This document shows positions 1 through 8,372 of a stretch of DNA of 20,542 nucleotides, one piece after another. The DNA comes from a virus. The stretch is from positions 1-20,542 of IMG/VR virus record IMGVR_UViG_3300031688_000178. One strand, written 5' to 3'. The stretch's first letter is position 1, and every line of letters begins with the position of its first letter. The notes below the pieces were generated by a model. The model saw only the letters and a list, made by a program, of their open reading frames with translations. It searched no databases and was not told the DNA's origin. The translations under genes were made by a program, and so were the position numbers.

Positions 1-1134
1 AAGAGAGAAATGGCCGCGAGGGAGGCGGCTTACATCACCCACGAAACCAACGGCGGCGCTACTTTAGAAACTACACCCAGACTCATACGCGCAGGGCTTG
101 GTAGGGTAGCGGGTATGTACAAGAGTTTTGGCCTACGTATGTGGACAACTATGATAAAAAGTTTTGCAGACATATTTAGGGAAGCAGGGCGTACCAAAAC
201 TATGTCTAAGGCAGAGTTAAGAGAGATACGTACTTTAGGGGCTAAACAACTTGCAACTGTGTTTGTATCGTCGGCGGCTTTCGCTGGCATACAAGGAGTT
301 CCCATATACGGGCTTATCGCTATGATAAGTGACTTATTTACTGATGACGATGAAGATAAGTTTAGAGGTAGTACTCTATATGAATTAACTGACTTGTTCT
401 CCGCTAATTCTAAGCACGGGCAGATGTTGTACAAAGGGCCACTTTCGTACTACTCCGGCGTGGACGTGTCTAACCGTGTAGGGCTGTCTAACTTGTTACT
501 TGGGGATAGTAGATACTTGAGAGACCCTGCCCCAGAAGAATTAATGTTTCTTTATCTTGGTGGCCCTTCTGGGAGCACCCTTAAAAAAATGATTCGGGGT
601 GTGGAAGATATTAAAAGAGATAACTGGCAGAGGGGTATAGAGCAGTTTTTGCCCACAGGAGTTACAAATGTCTTGAGAGTACTACCTTATGGGCGTTTAT
701 ACGAAGACAGAGGGTACTACACCCGAGGCTATAGCGGAGAAAGTGGGCAAGTAATATCCGGCAACCTTACTGGGAAGGACTTGCTAATGTCTGGCTTAGG
801 GTTTCCTCCTTTAGAGTACGCCTTGCAATCGGAATCGAATTCTCGTAAGAAGAACTTAGACATAGGTATAAACGCGAGGAGAAAAGAATTATTAGCAGCT
901 CACACCGGATCGTATATAAACAGTGACACCAATGGTATGCAGGAGGCTATGACACGTATAGAGGAATTTAATAAGGATCATCCCTTTGTGGTAATAGAGC
1001 AATCCACCATTTTTGCTAGTATAGAATCGGCGCAAAAAAGAGCACTAGAAAGTGATTCGGGAGTAAATATTGATCCTAGACTTAGGGAACGGTTACGAGC
1101 GACAGAGTCCTTAGGTGGCCCCATACCAAAATAA
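1..1134 (+). CDS. C-terminal part of a large polyvalent virion protein (PLxRFG-type), 5' truncated
   Basis: The reading frame is open from base 1, and the first ATG at 10 has no ribosome binding site, so the gene starts outside the window; about 377 residues are visible. Counting from that ATG, a hydrophobic segment lies near residues 81-110 and is followed by an acidic patch (TDDDEDK). After that come GPLSYYSGVDVSNRVGLSNL and, near the end, GLGFPPLEYA followed by an R/K-rich stretch. As I recall, this order matches the C-terminus of the multi-kilobase PLxRFG/large polyvalent proteins of podophages, which are thought to be internal virion proteins that enter the host with the DNA. That role is inferred from family resemblance. 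It is the only plus-strand gene and converges on the long minus-strand operon. Confidence 0.7.
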   Translation, partial: KREMAAREAAYITHETNGGATLETTPRLIRAGLGRVAGMYKSFGLRMWTTMIKSFADIFREAGRTKTMSKAELREIRTLGAKQLATVFVSSAAFAGIQGVPIYGLIAMISDLFTDDDEDKFRGSTLYELTDLFSANSKHGQMLYKGPLSYYSGVDVSNRVGLSNLLLGDSRYLRDPAPEELMFLYLGGPSGSTLKKMIRGVEDIKRDNWQRGIEQFLPTGVTNVLRVLPYGRLYEDRGYYTRGYSGESGQVISGNLTGKDLLMSGLGFPPLEYALQSESNSRKKNLDIGINARRKELLAAHTGSYINSDTNGMQEAMTRIEEFNKDHPFVVIEQSTIFASIESAQKRALESDSGVNIDPRLRERLRATESLGGPIPK

Positions 1135-1136
1135 AA

Positions 1137-1170
1137 AACCCCCTGTCGCCTCGGAAACGAGCAGGGGGTT
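1137..1170 (-). terminator. Rho-independent terminator ending the leftward operon
   Basis: The outer arms AACCCCCTG (1137-1145) and CAGGGGGTT (1162-1170) are a perfect 9-bp stem. Inside it, CTCG-GAAA-CGAG forms a second stem with a tetraloop. Read on the minus strand the stem runs straight into a TTTTTT-A-TTTT tract; on the plus strand only two T follow. It therefore mainly stops leftward transcription, although the hairpin may also slow the convergent plus-strand transcript. Confidence 0.85.
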
Positions 1171-1186
1171 GAGGGGGTACAACCGA

Positions 1187-1210
1187 AGTGGGTCAGGGGA
1201 ATGTCCCACT
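1187..1210. other. Small hairpin between terminator and last operon gene
   Basis: AGTGGG (1187-1192) and CCCACT (1205-1210) are a 6-bp inverted repeat with a 12-nt loop. There is no T-tract on either strand. It could protect the mRNA 3' end or be chance. Confidence 0.3.
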
Positions 1211-1225
1211 ACGTCCCACATAGTA

Positions 1226-1441
1226 TCATATAGTCCGCCAGATACGTATACCTAATCTGCCATTTTCTATAGCTATCTTTGCCTTAACTTGCCATTGCTT
1301 ACGGTTAAGCACCTTTACAACTTGTTCTTTCGCTGCCTGTGTGTTGATGCATGGTATAAAGACTGACGCTCCTACATGCATAGCGTCCCAGTTTGTTACG
1401 ATTTTTATTCCGTCGGGCGATAAATCATCTACTAGTAACAC
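1226..1441 (-). CDS. Small conserved-looking protein of unknown function, last gene of the operon
   Basis: 71 residues from a GTG start one base after the TAA of the primase-helicase gene, which suggests translational coupling. The ribosome site is poor, and an internal ATG at codon 21 is the fallback start. The protein is mixed alpha/beta in appearance, with a basic, aromatic middle (RKQWQVKAKIAIENG) and a C-terminal RIWRTI. There is no signal peptide, membrane segment or cysteine cluster. I do not recognise the family. Its position directly after the primase-helicase suggests a replication accessory role, but that is only context. The operon terminator lies about 55 bases further on. Confidence 0.6.
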   Translation of the reverse strand: MLLVDDLSPDGIKIVTNWDAMHVGASVFIPCINTQAAKEQVVKVLNRKQWQVKAKIAIENGRLGIRIWRTI

Positions 1442-1442
1442 G

Positions 1443-4253
1443 TTACTGTGTACTCACATCCAGCTTAGAGCAGTCCACAAATAGTACATGCGATAAGCCT
1501 AGCCTAATCGACGTACCCTTACTGAGTCTGATCTTAGTAGTCTTCGCCTCAAAATCATCTTTCAGTTCCTGCATAAACGACCCATAATTTATCTGCTGCT
1601 GCCCACACCACTTTTTCAGCGGCTTAGGTAGCAAATACGCGTGCTTTAGATCAGTCTCATACCTTCCGATCAATCTTACTTTCGGGTCTAGTTCGGGGAT
1701 GACTAAATCGTCCATGCCATTACCCTGATTCTTGCGTAAGTCGTCAGTGCTTTTGATTTTAAGTATGCTACCCCAATGCTCGTGTATATAGTCGTTGAGT
1801 GTGTCTCCCGCAGAAGAACTCATATCGGCCACAGCATTCATATTCTCACGTAGTAGCTTAATAATGTACTTAAACAGCTTATTAGTATCGTAGTTAACTA
1901 GCCCTATCTTCTTAGCTACAAGCACTCCTGTAAGGTTATTTGCCGCACCTGCTGACCAGAATCGGTTTTCCGCTGTAAGCCCCGCCGCTTCATCTATTTT
2001 GGCTTGCACTGAGTCGCGTAGTTTCTTTACTTCTTCTAAGTTACTCATAACGTACTGTATGTAAACCGTTCCGGCGTGGCCGTATATACTCACCGCGTTT
2101 TGCGCGTGGGCATCGGTAATACTCTTGGTACCCGCTTCCTTAAACAGTTTAACTGCCTTAGTCTCAAGCATACGCTGCGCTTCGGCCTTCGGCCCGTTCT
2201 TGTACATACTTATCTTTTCTATAATACTAGTATTGCCCGTGGTGACAGCTAACAGGCTCCAAGGCTTACCCCGTGCCCGTTCTGTATTTGCTCCACCACC
2301 TGTCATACGGTTTCTCTGCTTACCCCCAGACAGTTGATACACCATGTCTGATAGGTCATCGCCTTTAGCGTTGGTCATCTCATCAATGTACAGTGGTAAG
2401 TTATGGTATACCTCTCCACGTAACATTCTGGAGTTCTGCGTATCGTTCTTATCAAGCACTAACTCTTCGGGTTTGCCCCATACGGACGCTCCTACGTACA
2501 TAGCGGTAGTCTTACCAAGGCCACTCTCTTTACTATGCACGTGGAACCCCGAACAAGCTATAGGACTAAGTGCCATAAGGGGTGATCCGAATGCAGATGC
2601 AACCATATACTGGTGCAGTTCAAATCCATCACGGTCATAGAAATTAGCCATGTCGATCCACTCTTGCAGAGTACCCTTGGGTTCAAATGCATGAAACAAC
2701 CCCACTGTGGGGGTAGAGGGAGGATTGGCCTTTATACTATCCGCGAATATTTCTTGGTTACCTACTACAAACGATGTATAGGAATCGTCAGTCCATCCAA
2801 ATTGCCTACGCGCCTCCGATGCAATGCTAGTAGCTTGTAACTCGTTTACCCATGTTGTCATGTAAGCCATAAGTTCATCCATTCTTGAGACAGCCACACC
2901 ATTCATGGACATCTGCTTTCGTAATTCTTCTTTAGAAGTAACAGAGGTAAGTGGAATAGTAAACTCTCTTACCCCATCTTTAGGTAGGTGCAGCCTAACC
3001 ACTACAGCCTCACCCATCTCTACATCTTGTATGCGCTTAACTACGTATAGGTCATTGTGATATACAACCTTCTCGTCGGGATCGCCCTCTGCGTTAGTAG
3101 TACGCATATACACCCCACCATTTGTACCCCTAAAGAAGGGCCTAGGGTACGCCGGAATAACATAGGTGGTAGTTGGAGCGTTCGGTAGGTCTAGTGCTGG
3201 CACTTCCACTACATTGTCTTCTTCGGTTGCTTCCATCACGCTACTGCCTAGAACTATGGGGGACTTTATCTTACCCCAGTTGGGGCAGTTTGGGCACACG
3301 TCAGGGTTAAACTCGTCAAAAGACGTACACTTATATGGCCCTTTAATAAGTTCCATCTTGTCCCGTGTGTCTTCTGGAGTGTAGCCCTCATGCTTTTTAG
3401 ATATGTTATGTGCTGCCGATTCAGAGTCTACGCAGAACTTGGCTATAGACAACCCTGCCCTCCACATAGGTTCACTGCAAGTCTCTTGGTCTTTCCATAT
3501 AGTCTTTAGCTGGTCGCAGCCAGTACCGTTTATGGTCTTAATTATAATGTCTTTAAACTTATTCTGCCTGTTACCCAGCAGCGCATCCATGACCGCGTTA
3601 CTCCCAGAGGGGATCATCTTCTTAGGGACTGGTATCAACCCACCCCCAAGTAACGCAGAAAACTTGTCGAAGTCTACGTCATCAGGATGGTCATCCGCGA
3701 GAAACTCTACGGGGGAAGGAGGGGTAGTCTTATAGTTATGTGTAGTAGGTACGCGCAGTACCCTAGCAGCATCGGCGGTGACAGCGGGGTCAGCCAATAG
3801 CCCGTGTTCAGCACATAACTTCTTTAGACGCTCCGCTACAGGTAGCCAGTCATCTAACCCTACTGGCTCAGAAAGAAACCAATATGCGTGAATGCCCCGC
3901 CCAGAGTTAACTAACTTAGGTTTTGGTAGCGATAACGTCTTACAGAACCCCTGTAATGCTACTAGGGCTTCATCTTGACTTGGGTAGTCCTTAGTCTCGC
4001 CACAATCTAAGTCTAGAAAGAAAGACTTTAGTTGTTTCACGTTAGGAACTTTACGTGAGTTGTTCTCTTCAAACGTGGCTAGCGCAAAGTAAGCATCGTA
4101 TCCCTTACTGTCTAAGTCACGTGCGGCATCTGCCATATCCCCTACGGAAGTGTAGAACTTTTGTATCCGTCTGTCGTCTTTAGTGCGAAACGAAAACAGA
4201 CAGTAATATCCTTCACTCCCCAGTGTCCGCCTTAAAAAATCTTCTGTGTTCAT
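1443..4253 (-). CDS. Primase-helicase: AEP/RepB-like primase fused to a DUF927-type AAA helicase
   Basis: 936 residues. The N-terminal third carries the archaeo-eukaryotic primase signature: FFLDLDCG with D81 and D83, SGRGIHAYWFL with H122, and the basic motif RVLRVPTTHNYK (R164, R167). A linker with cysteines follows (C259, C309, and C320-x2-C323) and may bind zinc, as in PriCT-like regions. The C-terminal half is a DUF927-like superfamily 3-type ATPase with Walker A ESGLGKTT (K581) and Walker B LPLYIDE (D624, E625). It should prime DNA synthesis and unwind the fork for the family A polymerase in the same operon. The ATG at 4253 has an AGG 8 nt upstream. The family-level function is secure; the exact boundary between the domains is approximate. 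Confidence 0.88.
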   Translation of the reverse strand: MNTEDFLRRTLGSEGYYCLFSFRTKDDRRIQKFYTSVGDMADAARDLDSKGYDAYFALATFEENNSRKVPNVKQLKSFFLDLDCGETKDYPSQDEALVALQGFCKTLSLPKPKLVNSGRGIHAYWFLSEPVGLDDWLPVAERLKKLCAEHGLLADPAVTADAARVLRVPTTHNYKTTPPSPVEFLADDHPDDVDFDKFSALLGGGLIPVPKKMIPSGSNAVMDALLGNRQNKFKDIIIKTINGTGCDQLKTIWKDQETCSEPMWRAGLSIAKFCVDSESAAHNISKKHEGYTPEDTRDKMELIKGPYKCTSFDEFNPDVCPNCPNWGKIKSPIVLGSSVMEATEEDNVVEVPALDLPNAPTTTYVIPAYPRPFFRGTNGGVYMRTTNAEGDPDEKVVYHNDLYVVKRIQDVEMGEAVVVRLHLPKDGVREFTIPLTSVTSKEELRKQMSMNGVAVSRMDELMAYMTTWVNELQATSIASEARRQFGWTDDSYTSFVVGNQEIFADSIKANPPSTPTVGLFHAFEPKGTLQEWIDMANFYDRDGFELHQYMVASAFGSPLMALSPIACSGFHVHSKESGLGKTTAMYVGASVWGKPEELVLDKNDTQNSRMLRGEVYHNLPLYIDEMTNAKGDDLSDMVYQLSGGKQRNRMTGGGANTERARGKPWSLLAVTTGNTSIIEKISMYKNGPKAEAQRMLETKAVKLFKEAGTKSITDAHAQNAVSIYGHAGTVYIQYVMSNLEEVKKLRDSVQAKIDEAAGLTAENRFWSAGAANNLTGVLVAKKIGLVNYDTNKLFKYIIKLLRENMNAVADMSSSAGDTLNDYIHEHWGSILKIKSTDDLRKNQGNGMDDLVIPELDPKVRLIGRYETDLKHAYLLPKPLKKWCGQQQINYGSFMQELKDDFEAKTTKIRLSKGTSIRLGLSHVLFVDCSKLDVSTQ

Positions 4254-4266
4254 AATGTATACCTAA

Positions 4267-4312
4267 TTCCGAGAGGCATCGTAGCAGGGGCGCTTGCACG
4301 CCCTTTTCGGAA
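4267..4312. other. Nested hairpin in the gap between the SSB and primase-helicase genes
   Basis: Outer arms TTCCGA (4267-4272) and TCGGAA (4307-4312) enclose an inner GGGCG (4288-4292) / CGCCC (4299-4303) stem. On the minus (transcribed) strand no U-tract follows the inner stem. On the plus strand TTTT does, but there is no plus-strand gene to terminate. It is best read as an mRNA processing, stability or attenuation element that could lower primase expression relative to SSB. Confidence 0.4.
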
Positions 4313-4350
4313 ATATTCCTAGCTACAGTTAAGGTGTTACAGGGACAGTA

Positions 4351-5076
4351 TCAGTCGTCCCAGTCGGCTACTATGTCAGCCAGCGCATCATCAGATGCTT
4401 TTGGTGCGGGAGCCTTCTTCTTAACTACTTTTTTAGGCTCTTCGACTTTTGCAGTTTCATCACCCCCAAACAGTTCGTCGGTAACTACTTCCGCTGGTGC
4501 GGCGGGTGCAGTGGGGGGCACTACTTCAAATGGGTTATCTTCTGCGGAGAACTGAAACCCTCCTTCGACAGCGCCAAACGGAGATGCAGCTTCCATAGGT
4601 ACGTACTTGATTACCTGTACGGCACGTATTCTAAGGGATACCCCTGCCTCACGCATGTTATAGGGAGTAAACGTAACTGCCACGTTGACAGTACTACCCG
4701 TGGTAAGCATGAAGTCGGCTGGTAGTTTAACGCCTTTACTATCATACTGTACAGGTTTAAACGTAGCATCTTTACCGTACGCCCCTTTTAGGGATGCTTT
4801 ATGAGAATACGATCCGTCTTCTTCTTTCTTGAAGGGCATATCAAACTTGTCAGGCCATCCTTTTTCTTTCTTAGATTCGTATGCTGCAACCATCTCTACA
4901 AAGAGAGCCTTAGCTTGGTCTTTAGTCATGCGGAAACGTGTCTCGTACTTAGCGCCTTCGTCAAACGCGTCACACGGAACCGTGCGGTTTTCTGCGTTGT
5001 CGAACTTGTAAGTCTTATTGATACGAGGCCATAGGGCTTCTACGTTGTTGATAAGGTATTGATTATTTGTAGCCAT
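4351..5076 (-). CDS. Single-stranded DNA-binding protein (gp2.5/DUF2815-type)
   Basis: 241 residues. The N-terminal ~165 residues look like the phage SSB fold related to T7 gp2.5 and DUF2815: an early aromatic/basic segment (WPRINKTYKF), a conserved-looking GWPDKFDMPFK, and a beta-rich core. A flexible Pro/Ala/Lys linker follows (residues ~185-225), and the protein ends in an acidic tail (SDDALADIVADWDD). A linker plus acidic tail is the hallmark by which phage SSBs recruit polymerase and helicase. It coats the single strands made during replication and recombination. The start at 5076 has AGGA about 9 nt upstream. It sits between a Cys4 protein and the primase-helicase, its expected functional partners. 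Confidence 0.82.
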   Translation of the reverse strand: MATNNQYLINNVEALWPRINKTYKFDNAENRTVPCDAFDEGAKYETRFRMTKDQAKALFVEMVAAYESKKEKGWPDKFDMPFKKEEDGSYSHKASLKGAYGKDATFKPVQYDSKGVKLPADFMLTTGSTVNVAVTFTPYNMREAGVSLRIRAVQVIKYVPMEAASPFGAVEGGFQFSAEDNPFEVVPPTAPAAPAEVVTDELFGGDETAKVEEPKKVVKKKAPAPKASDDALADIVADWDD

Positions 5077-5095
5077 GTTTATAAATCCTAGTAAA

Positions 5096-5773
5096 TTAAT
5101 TTGCGTTTAACTCAAAACCTTCCACTACCGAGAATGGAGACACAGGTTCACTTGTTACAGGTACTGACATAGTGATTGCTTGTAACGTATCTTCGTGGTC
5201 AATCATAGTAGATACAATTTCAAGCGTGTCTTTATCTAAGCGGTCTACTGGCTTAAAGCAAAGTTTTGGTACAACACTATCACTAACAAAAGAAACTTGA
5301 GTAGTAATAGTAACTACAGGTGTATCATGTTTAGCTAACAGTCGTGCATAGTTCTGCATCCCCATGTCCCCCTTGGCAGCACTGCCGAATATAGACGTGG
5401 CAGGTATTTGTAATTGATACACTTCTTCGGGCTTATCCCGAAATACAACTGCTAGTCGTTGTGAGAACCGACAAGCCCTACCCCCATACTGACCAGAACC
5501 TCTAATGTTTTGAGGACAGTCCATGCAACGCGTAGCTTGCCGTTGCTCTTGAGGTACATCTACTGATGGTACTTGTGTGTCGGAAGACCAACACGTAGGT
5601 ACCGCAACCCTGTTAGGGTCATACGCATCGCCAAAATAAGCGCGAGATACTGAAGCGGCGTTTACTATAACCACATCCATAGTACTTGAATCTAGAGTAA
5701 CTTCTTTGCCGTCAGCGATAACATTAAACTTGCTATCACGTATGCTGATTCGGCGTAGTCGATTACTACTCAT
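5096..5773 (-). CDS. Phage protein with a four-cysteine cluster, replication-module partner of the SSB
   Basis: 225 residues from the ATG at 5773, which overlaps the preceding stop as TGATG; a TTG one codon earlier is less likely. Residues C61, C83, C86 and C101 (within PTCWSSD, RCMDCPQN and GRACRF) form a probable zinc site set in a Gly-rich loop (RGSGQYGG). The remainder is beta-rich, with no nuclease or ATPase motif visible. I recall proteins with a similar C...CxxC...CR pattern next to SSB genes in other phages, but not a proven function. A DNA-binding or recombination accessory role is inferred from the cysteine cluster and position. Confidence 0.72.
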   Translation of the reverse strand: MSSNRLRRISIRDSKFNVIADGKEVTLDSSTMDVVIVNAASVSRAYFGDAYDPNRVAVPTCWSSDTQVPSVDVPQEQRQATRCMDCPQNIRGSGQYGGRACRFSQRLAVVFRDKPEEVYQLQIPATSIFGSAAKGDMGMQNYARLLAKHDTPVVTITTQVSFVSDSVVPKLCFKPVDRLDKDTLEIVSTMIDHEDTLQAITMSVPVTSEPVSPFSVVEGFELNAN

Positions 5774-6021
5774 CAAGCGTCATCATCTAAATCTAACTCT
5801 AGCTGCTCATACATCATATCGCCTTGCGGGGCTTGTTCCCCCACCGATACAGGTTTACCTAGAAGTTCTGCTTCTAACTCCGGTAACTTGAAACGGTAAG
5901 TGGAGCCTACTTTTATATAAGTATCGCTAGGGATTTTGTTGGTACGTATCCACGCACGGACAGTAGATATAGACACTGCAAAGTGGTTTGCTACGTTTTC
6001 AATTGGTACGAATGCTGCCAT
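5773..6021 (-). CDS. Small helix-turn-helix DNA-binding protein (MerR/excisionase-like)
   Basis: 82 residues. The segment VANHFAVSISTVRAWIRTNKIP (residues ~10-31) is a classic HTH followed by a basic wing-like stretch (YIKVGSTYRFKLPELE), as in HTH_17/excisionase and MerR N-terminal domains. The C-terminus is acidic (LELDLDDDA). It starts at an ATG overlapping the previous stop (TAATG), with a near-perfect AAGGAGG just upstream. It could be a small transcription regulator or a DNA-architecture factor. No integrase is visible, so a true excisionase role is unlikely. It is a candidate, among others, for a protein acting on the palindromes in the operon. Confidence 0.75.
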   Translation of the reverse strand: MAAFVPIENVANHFAVSISTVRAWIRTNKIPSDTYIKVGSTYRFKLPELEAELLGKPVSVGEQAPQGDMMYEQLELDLDDDA

Positions 6022-6419
6022 TACTTCCTCCTTACTGAGACTACATACTCTGAGTCTACGTTAAGACCTTTAGGTACAAGGTCAGGGTTTTCCTCTAAAA
6101 AATCCTTCATGTTCTTCTGATTAAGTCGTTTGTCTAGCAACTCTGGAACTTCATGCTCTAAAACAAATTCATGCATGTTGCTCCAATCGCTAGTCCAGTA
6201 CCTAGTCTTGGCAGACCTATAAAACAATCCGGCTGAAGTTTTTACACTATCTACTCCCTGCTCCTTACAGTATCCCAACAGGGCTTTCTTAACCTTGTCT
6301 AACTGCTCAGTTAGTTTGTCGTCCTTCTCTTTAAATACCGTCGAAAGCTCCGTACGTTTATCCTTTATCTTTAGATAAACCTGAGTTAACTGCTCTGCGG
6401 TAGGCTTGCTATCACTCAT
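6021..6419 (-). CDS. Coiled-coil phage protein of the replication/recombination module
   Basis: 132 residues. The first ~55 residues are highly charged and heptad-like (LKIKDKRTELSTVFKEKDDK and onward), predicting a coiled coil. The second half has GVDSVKTSAGLFYRSAKTRYW, SDW, and ends in a basic VVSVRRK after NPDLVPKGLN. As I recall, proteins of this shape are frequent next to SSB and helicase genes in marine phages, loosely resembling Gam-type nuclease inhibitors with their long N-terminal helix, but I cannot prove that relation. The ATG at 6419 has an AGGAG site. It overlaps the next gene by one base. Confidence 0.7.
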   Translation of the reverse strand: MSDSKPTAEQLTQVYLKIKDKRTELSTVFKEKDDKLTEQLDKVKKALLGYCKEQGVDSVKTSAGLFYRSAKTRYWTSDWSNMHEFVLEHEVPELLDKRLNQKNMKDFLEENPDLVPKGLNVDSEYVVSVRRK

Positions 6420-6468
6420 TACGCTCTCCTTTTGTTAAGGGACGTTCACTTTAGTAGCTTATTATTAG

Positions 6469-8004
6469 CTAGTCAAGTATTTCTTTGTAAAGATCAATCA
6501 TCTTTGTGTGTATGTCTATTCTGTTATCTAGTAATGCGTAAACACGTTTCTCGGCGTGTGAACCTTGTAGCTGCACGACGGTACATTTGTGGTCTTGCCC
6601 TGACCTGTGTACACGAGCGTTGGCCTGAGCGTATGTCTCTAGGGAACTTGTAGGTGCCCACCATACCACTGTGTTTGCCGCAGTAAGAGTTACACCATGC
6701 GCCGCTGATTGAGGTTGTATTACTAATACGCGGGGGTCATCGTTCTCTTGGAACCGTTTAAATATCTCCGTGCGTTTACCAGCAGGTACGTCCCCTCGTA
6801 TTACTTCTGTGGGTATGCCGTCTGCCCGTAACTTACTAGTCAGTAAATCAATGGTGTGCTTGAAGGGGACAAAGACTAATACTTTCTTACTAGACTCATC
6901 AATAACTTCTCGCAATACTTTATACCGTGGGGATATATCGAACTCTATCGCATCGCCCGTGTCGGTATACACTGCTCCCGCTGATATTTGTAGCAACTTG
7001 TTCATGTTAACCGCCGCGTTAGCCGCTGTTATCTGCTCCCCTGCCGCTTGCATGACCATCTTATTCTTTAGTTCTTTGTAGTATTTCAATTGCTGGCGTG
7101 TAAGGGGTACCTCCCTATTGACGTACACCATAGGCGGTAAGTCTAGACACTCATCTTTGGTAAACCTTATGGCAGGTTGCAGTACCCTATGCACTGTTGT
7201 CGTGGCGTCTTCTTTAGGTGTCCACTTAAAGTTAGTTATCTTCCGCATTACTTGATCACGGAAAGACCCGAAGAACCTAGGCACTCCATTAGGGTTAACT
7301 AGTTTAGCTATACCATACGCATCCGTAGGGCTTTGTGCCGCAGGTGTACCTGTCATCATCCAAAGCCACGTGCTTGGCCCCACTAACTTGTTCAAGGTCT
7401 TCCATCGTTTGGTCTGTGGGTTCTTATAGTGAGTAGCCTCGTCAACAATGATTAAGTCGAACCCTCCATTGGCTACCGCGTCAGCCACAATCTCTACCCC
7501 GTCATAATTTATTATCACGTACTCAGCGTCACCTTCTATTATCTTAGCGCGTTTAGCCTTGGCCCCATACGCAACGTCTACCTTACGGTGCATAGCGAAA
7601 CTAAATAAGTCATTCCTCCATGCGGAATCCATAATAGACAGAGGGCATATAACTAGTACTCTTCGTATTGCCCCCTGCTTCATCAAGTAATCAGAAGCCC
7701 ATATAGCACTGGCTGTCTTGCCTGTACCCTGCTCGTTAAAGCAGAATGCCTTGCGGTTAAGAGTAAAGAAACTAGCAGTGGTCTTTTGGTGGTCAAACGG
7801 GGTGTACTTGCCCGTCCACTTGTACTTAGATTCTATGGGGGAGGGGGCGTTTATGTTCATGTTACGTAGAACTTGTGTTTCTTCTAGCCCCCAGTTAACA
7901 AGTACTTGGTTGTTCGGCAGTTCTCTGCTCTTTGGTATTACTGCTGTAACCTTTGCGGGGTTACGTAACGTAAGTAATAACGCCTTACCATCTACTATCT
8001 TCAT
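6469..8004 (-). CDS. SNF2-like superfamily 2 DNA helicase/translocase
   Basis: 511 residues from the ATG at 8004, chosen because GGAG lies 6 nt upstream; a GTG at 8049 would add 15 residues but has no ribosome site. Motif I is NEQGTGKT (K96), motif II VDEAT (D188, E189), motif III MMTGTP (218-221), and motif VI ARVHRSGQ (R464, R467). The VHRSGQ form is typical of the SNF2/RapA branch rather than RecG or UvsW. It is an ATP-driven double-strand DNA translocase, probably used for fork remodelling, recombination or removal of host proteins. It is the first gene after a long structured leader and is followed closely by the coiled-coil protein. Confidence 0.88.
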   Translation of the reverse strand: MKIVDGKALLLTLRNPAKVTAVIPKSRELPNNQVLVNWGLEETQVLRNMNINAPSPIESKYKWTGKYTPFDHQKTTASFFTLNRKAFCFNEQGTGKTASAIWASDYLMKQGAIRRVLVICPLSIMDSAWRNDLFSFAMHRKVDVAYGAKAKRAKIIEGDAEYVIINYDGVEIVADAVANGGFDLIIVDEATHYKNPQTKRWKTLNKLVGPSTWLWMMTGTPAAQSPTDAYGIAKLVNPNGVPRFFGSFRDQVMRKITNFKWTPKEDATTTVHRVLQPAIRFTKDECLDLPPMVYVNREVPLTRQQLKYYKELKNKMVMQAAGEQITAANAAVNMNKLLQISAGAVYTDTGDAIEFDISPRYKVLREVIDESSKKVLVFVPFKHTIDLLTSKLRADGIPTEVIRGDVPAGKRTEIFKRFQENDDPRVLVIQPQSAAHGVTLTAANTVVWWAPTSSLETYAQANARVHRSGQDHKCTVVQLQGSHAEKRVYALLDNRIDIHTKMIDLYKEILD

Positions 8005-8137
8005 TTGTTGCTCCGATGCGAAATAGCATGAAGTGGGTGTCCACGTCACACTGAAATATAATTACTTGTTAACACATTAAGGTGATAACACCTACATATT
8101 CTGTTAATGGGTAGACTGAATAACTGAATAACTGTAC

Positions 8138-8270
8138 AGCCCAGTCAGGTCGGGGCTTTGCTACCTACGTAACAAAAATGTCTCCGCCATACCGTTTTAG
8201 TAGCCCTGCTTCGTCCACAGATAGGGCTAGGTCTGCATTATGTAGGGACTAGATATGTTCTCACTAGCCC
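8138..8270 (-). promoter_or_regulatory. Candidate structured leader RNA with competing stems upstream of the helicase gene
   Basis: On the minus strand, five segments alternate in the order GGGCTAG (8270-8264), CTAGCCCT (8230-8223), AGGGCTA (8207-8201), AGCCCC (8157-8152) and GGGCT (8142-8138). Each can pair with its neighbour on either side, so two mutually exclusive foldings (1:2 plus 3:4, or 2:3 plus 4:5) are possible, as in attenuators. A 17-codon GTG frame (8165-8218) lies over segment 3 but has no ribosome site. Regulation is inferred from base pairing only. Confidence 0.4.
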
Positions 8271-8353
8271 GTTAGACTGCTCGATTTTATGACGCTGATT
8301 CTAATGCCTAAAGGAGTGGCACGCCATCATTTAAAGACGCATCAAGCACGCGT

Positions 8354-8372
8354 CACACACACACACACACAC
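8354..8372. repeat. (CA)9 dinucleotide microsatellite
   Basis: Nine uninterrupted CA repeats plus a final C, just downstream of the stop codon of the HNH-like gene. The tract is outside any coding frame. Such tracts are prone to slippage. Confidence 0.9.

Noticed and set aside
30-434. 134-residue antisense frame in the virion protein gene
   Set aside because: It is opposite a frame with clear family features, has no ribosome site and no recognisable protein pattern.
4288-4307. Plus-strand Rho-independent terminator (GC stem plus TTTT)
   Set aside because: No plus-strand gene precedes it, the U-tract is short, and the hairpin is better explained as an element of the minus-strand mRNA.
5773-6021. 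Excisionase of a temperate phage
   Set aside because: The HTH fits, but no integrase or attachment site is seen. Small regulators share the same fold, so lysogeny is not supported.
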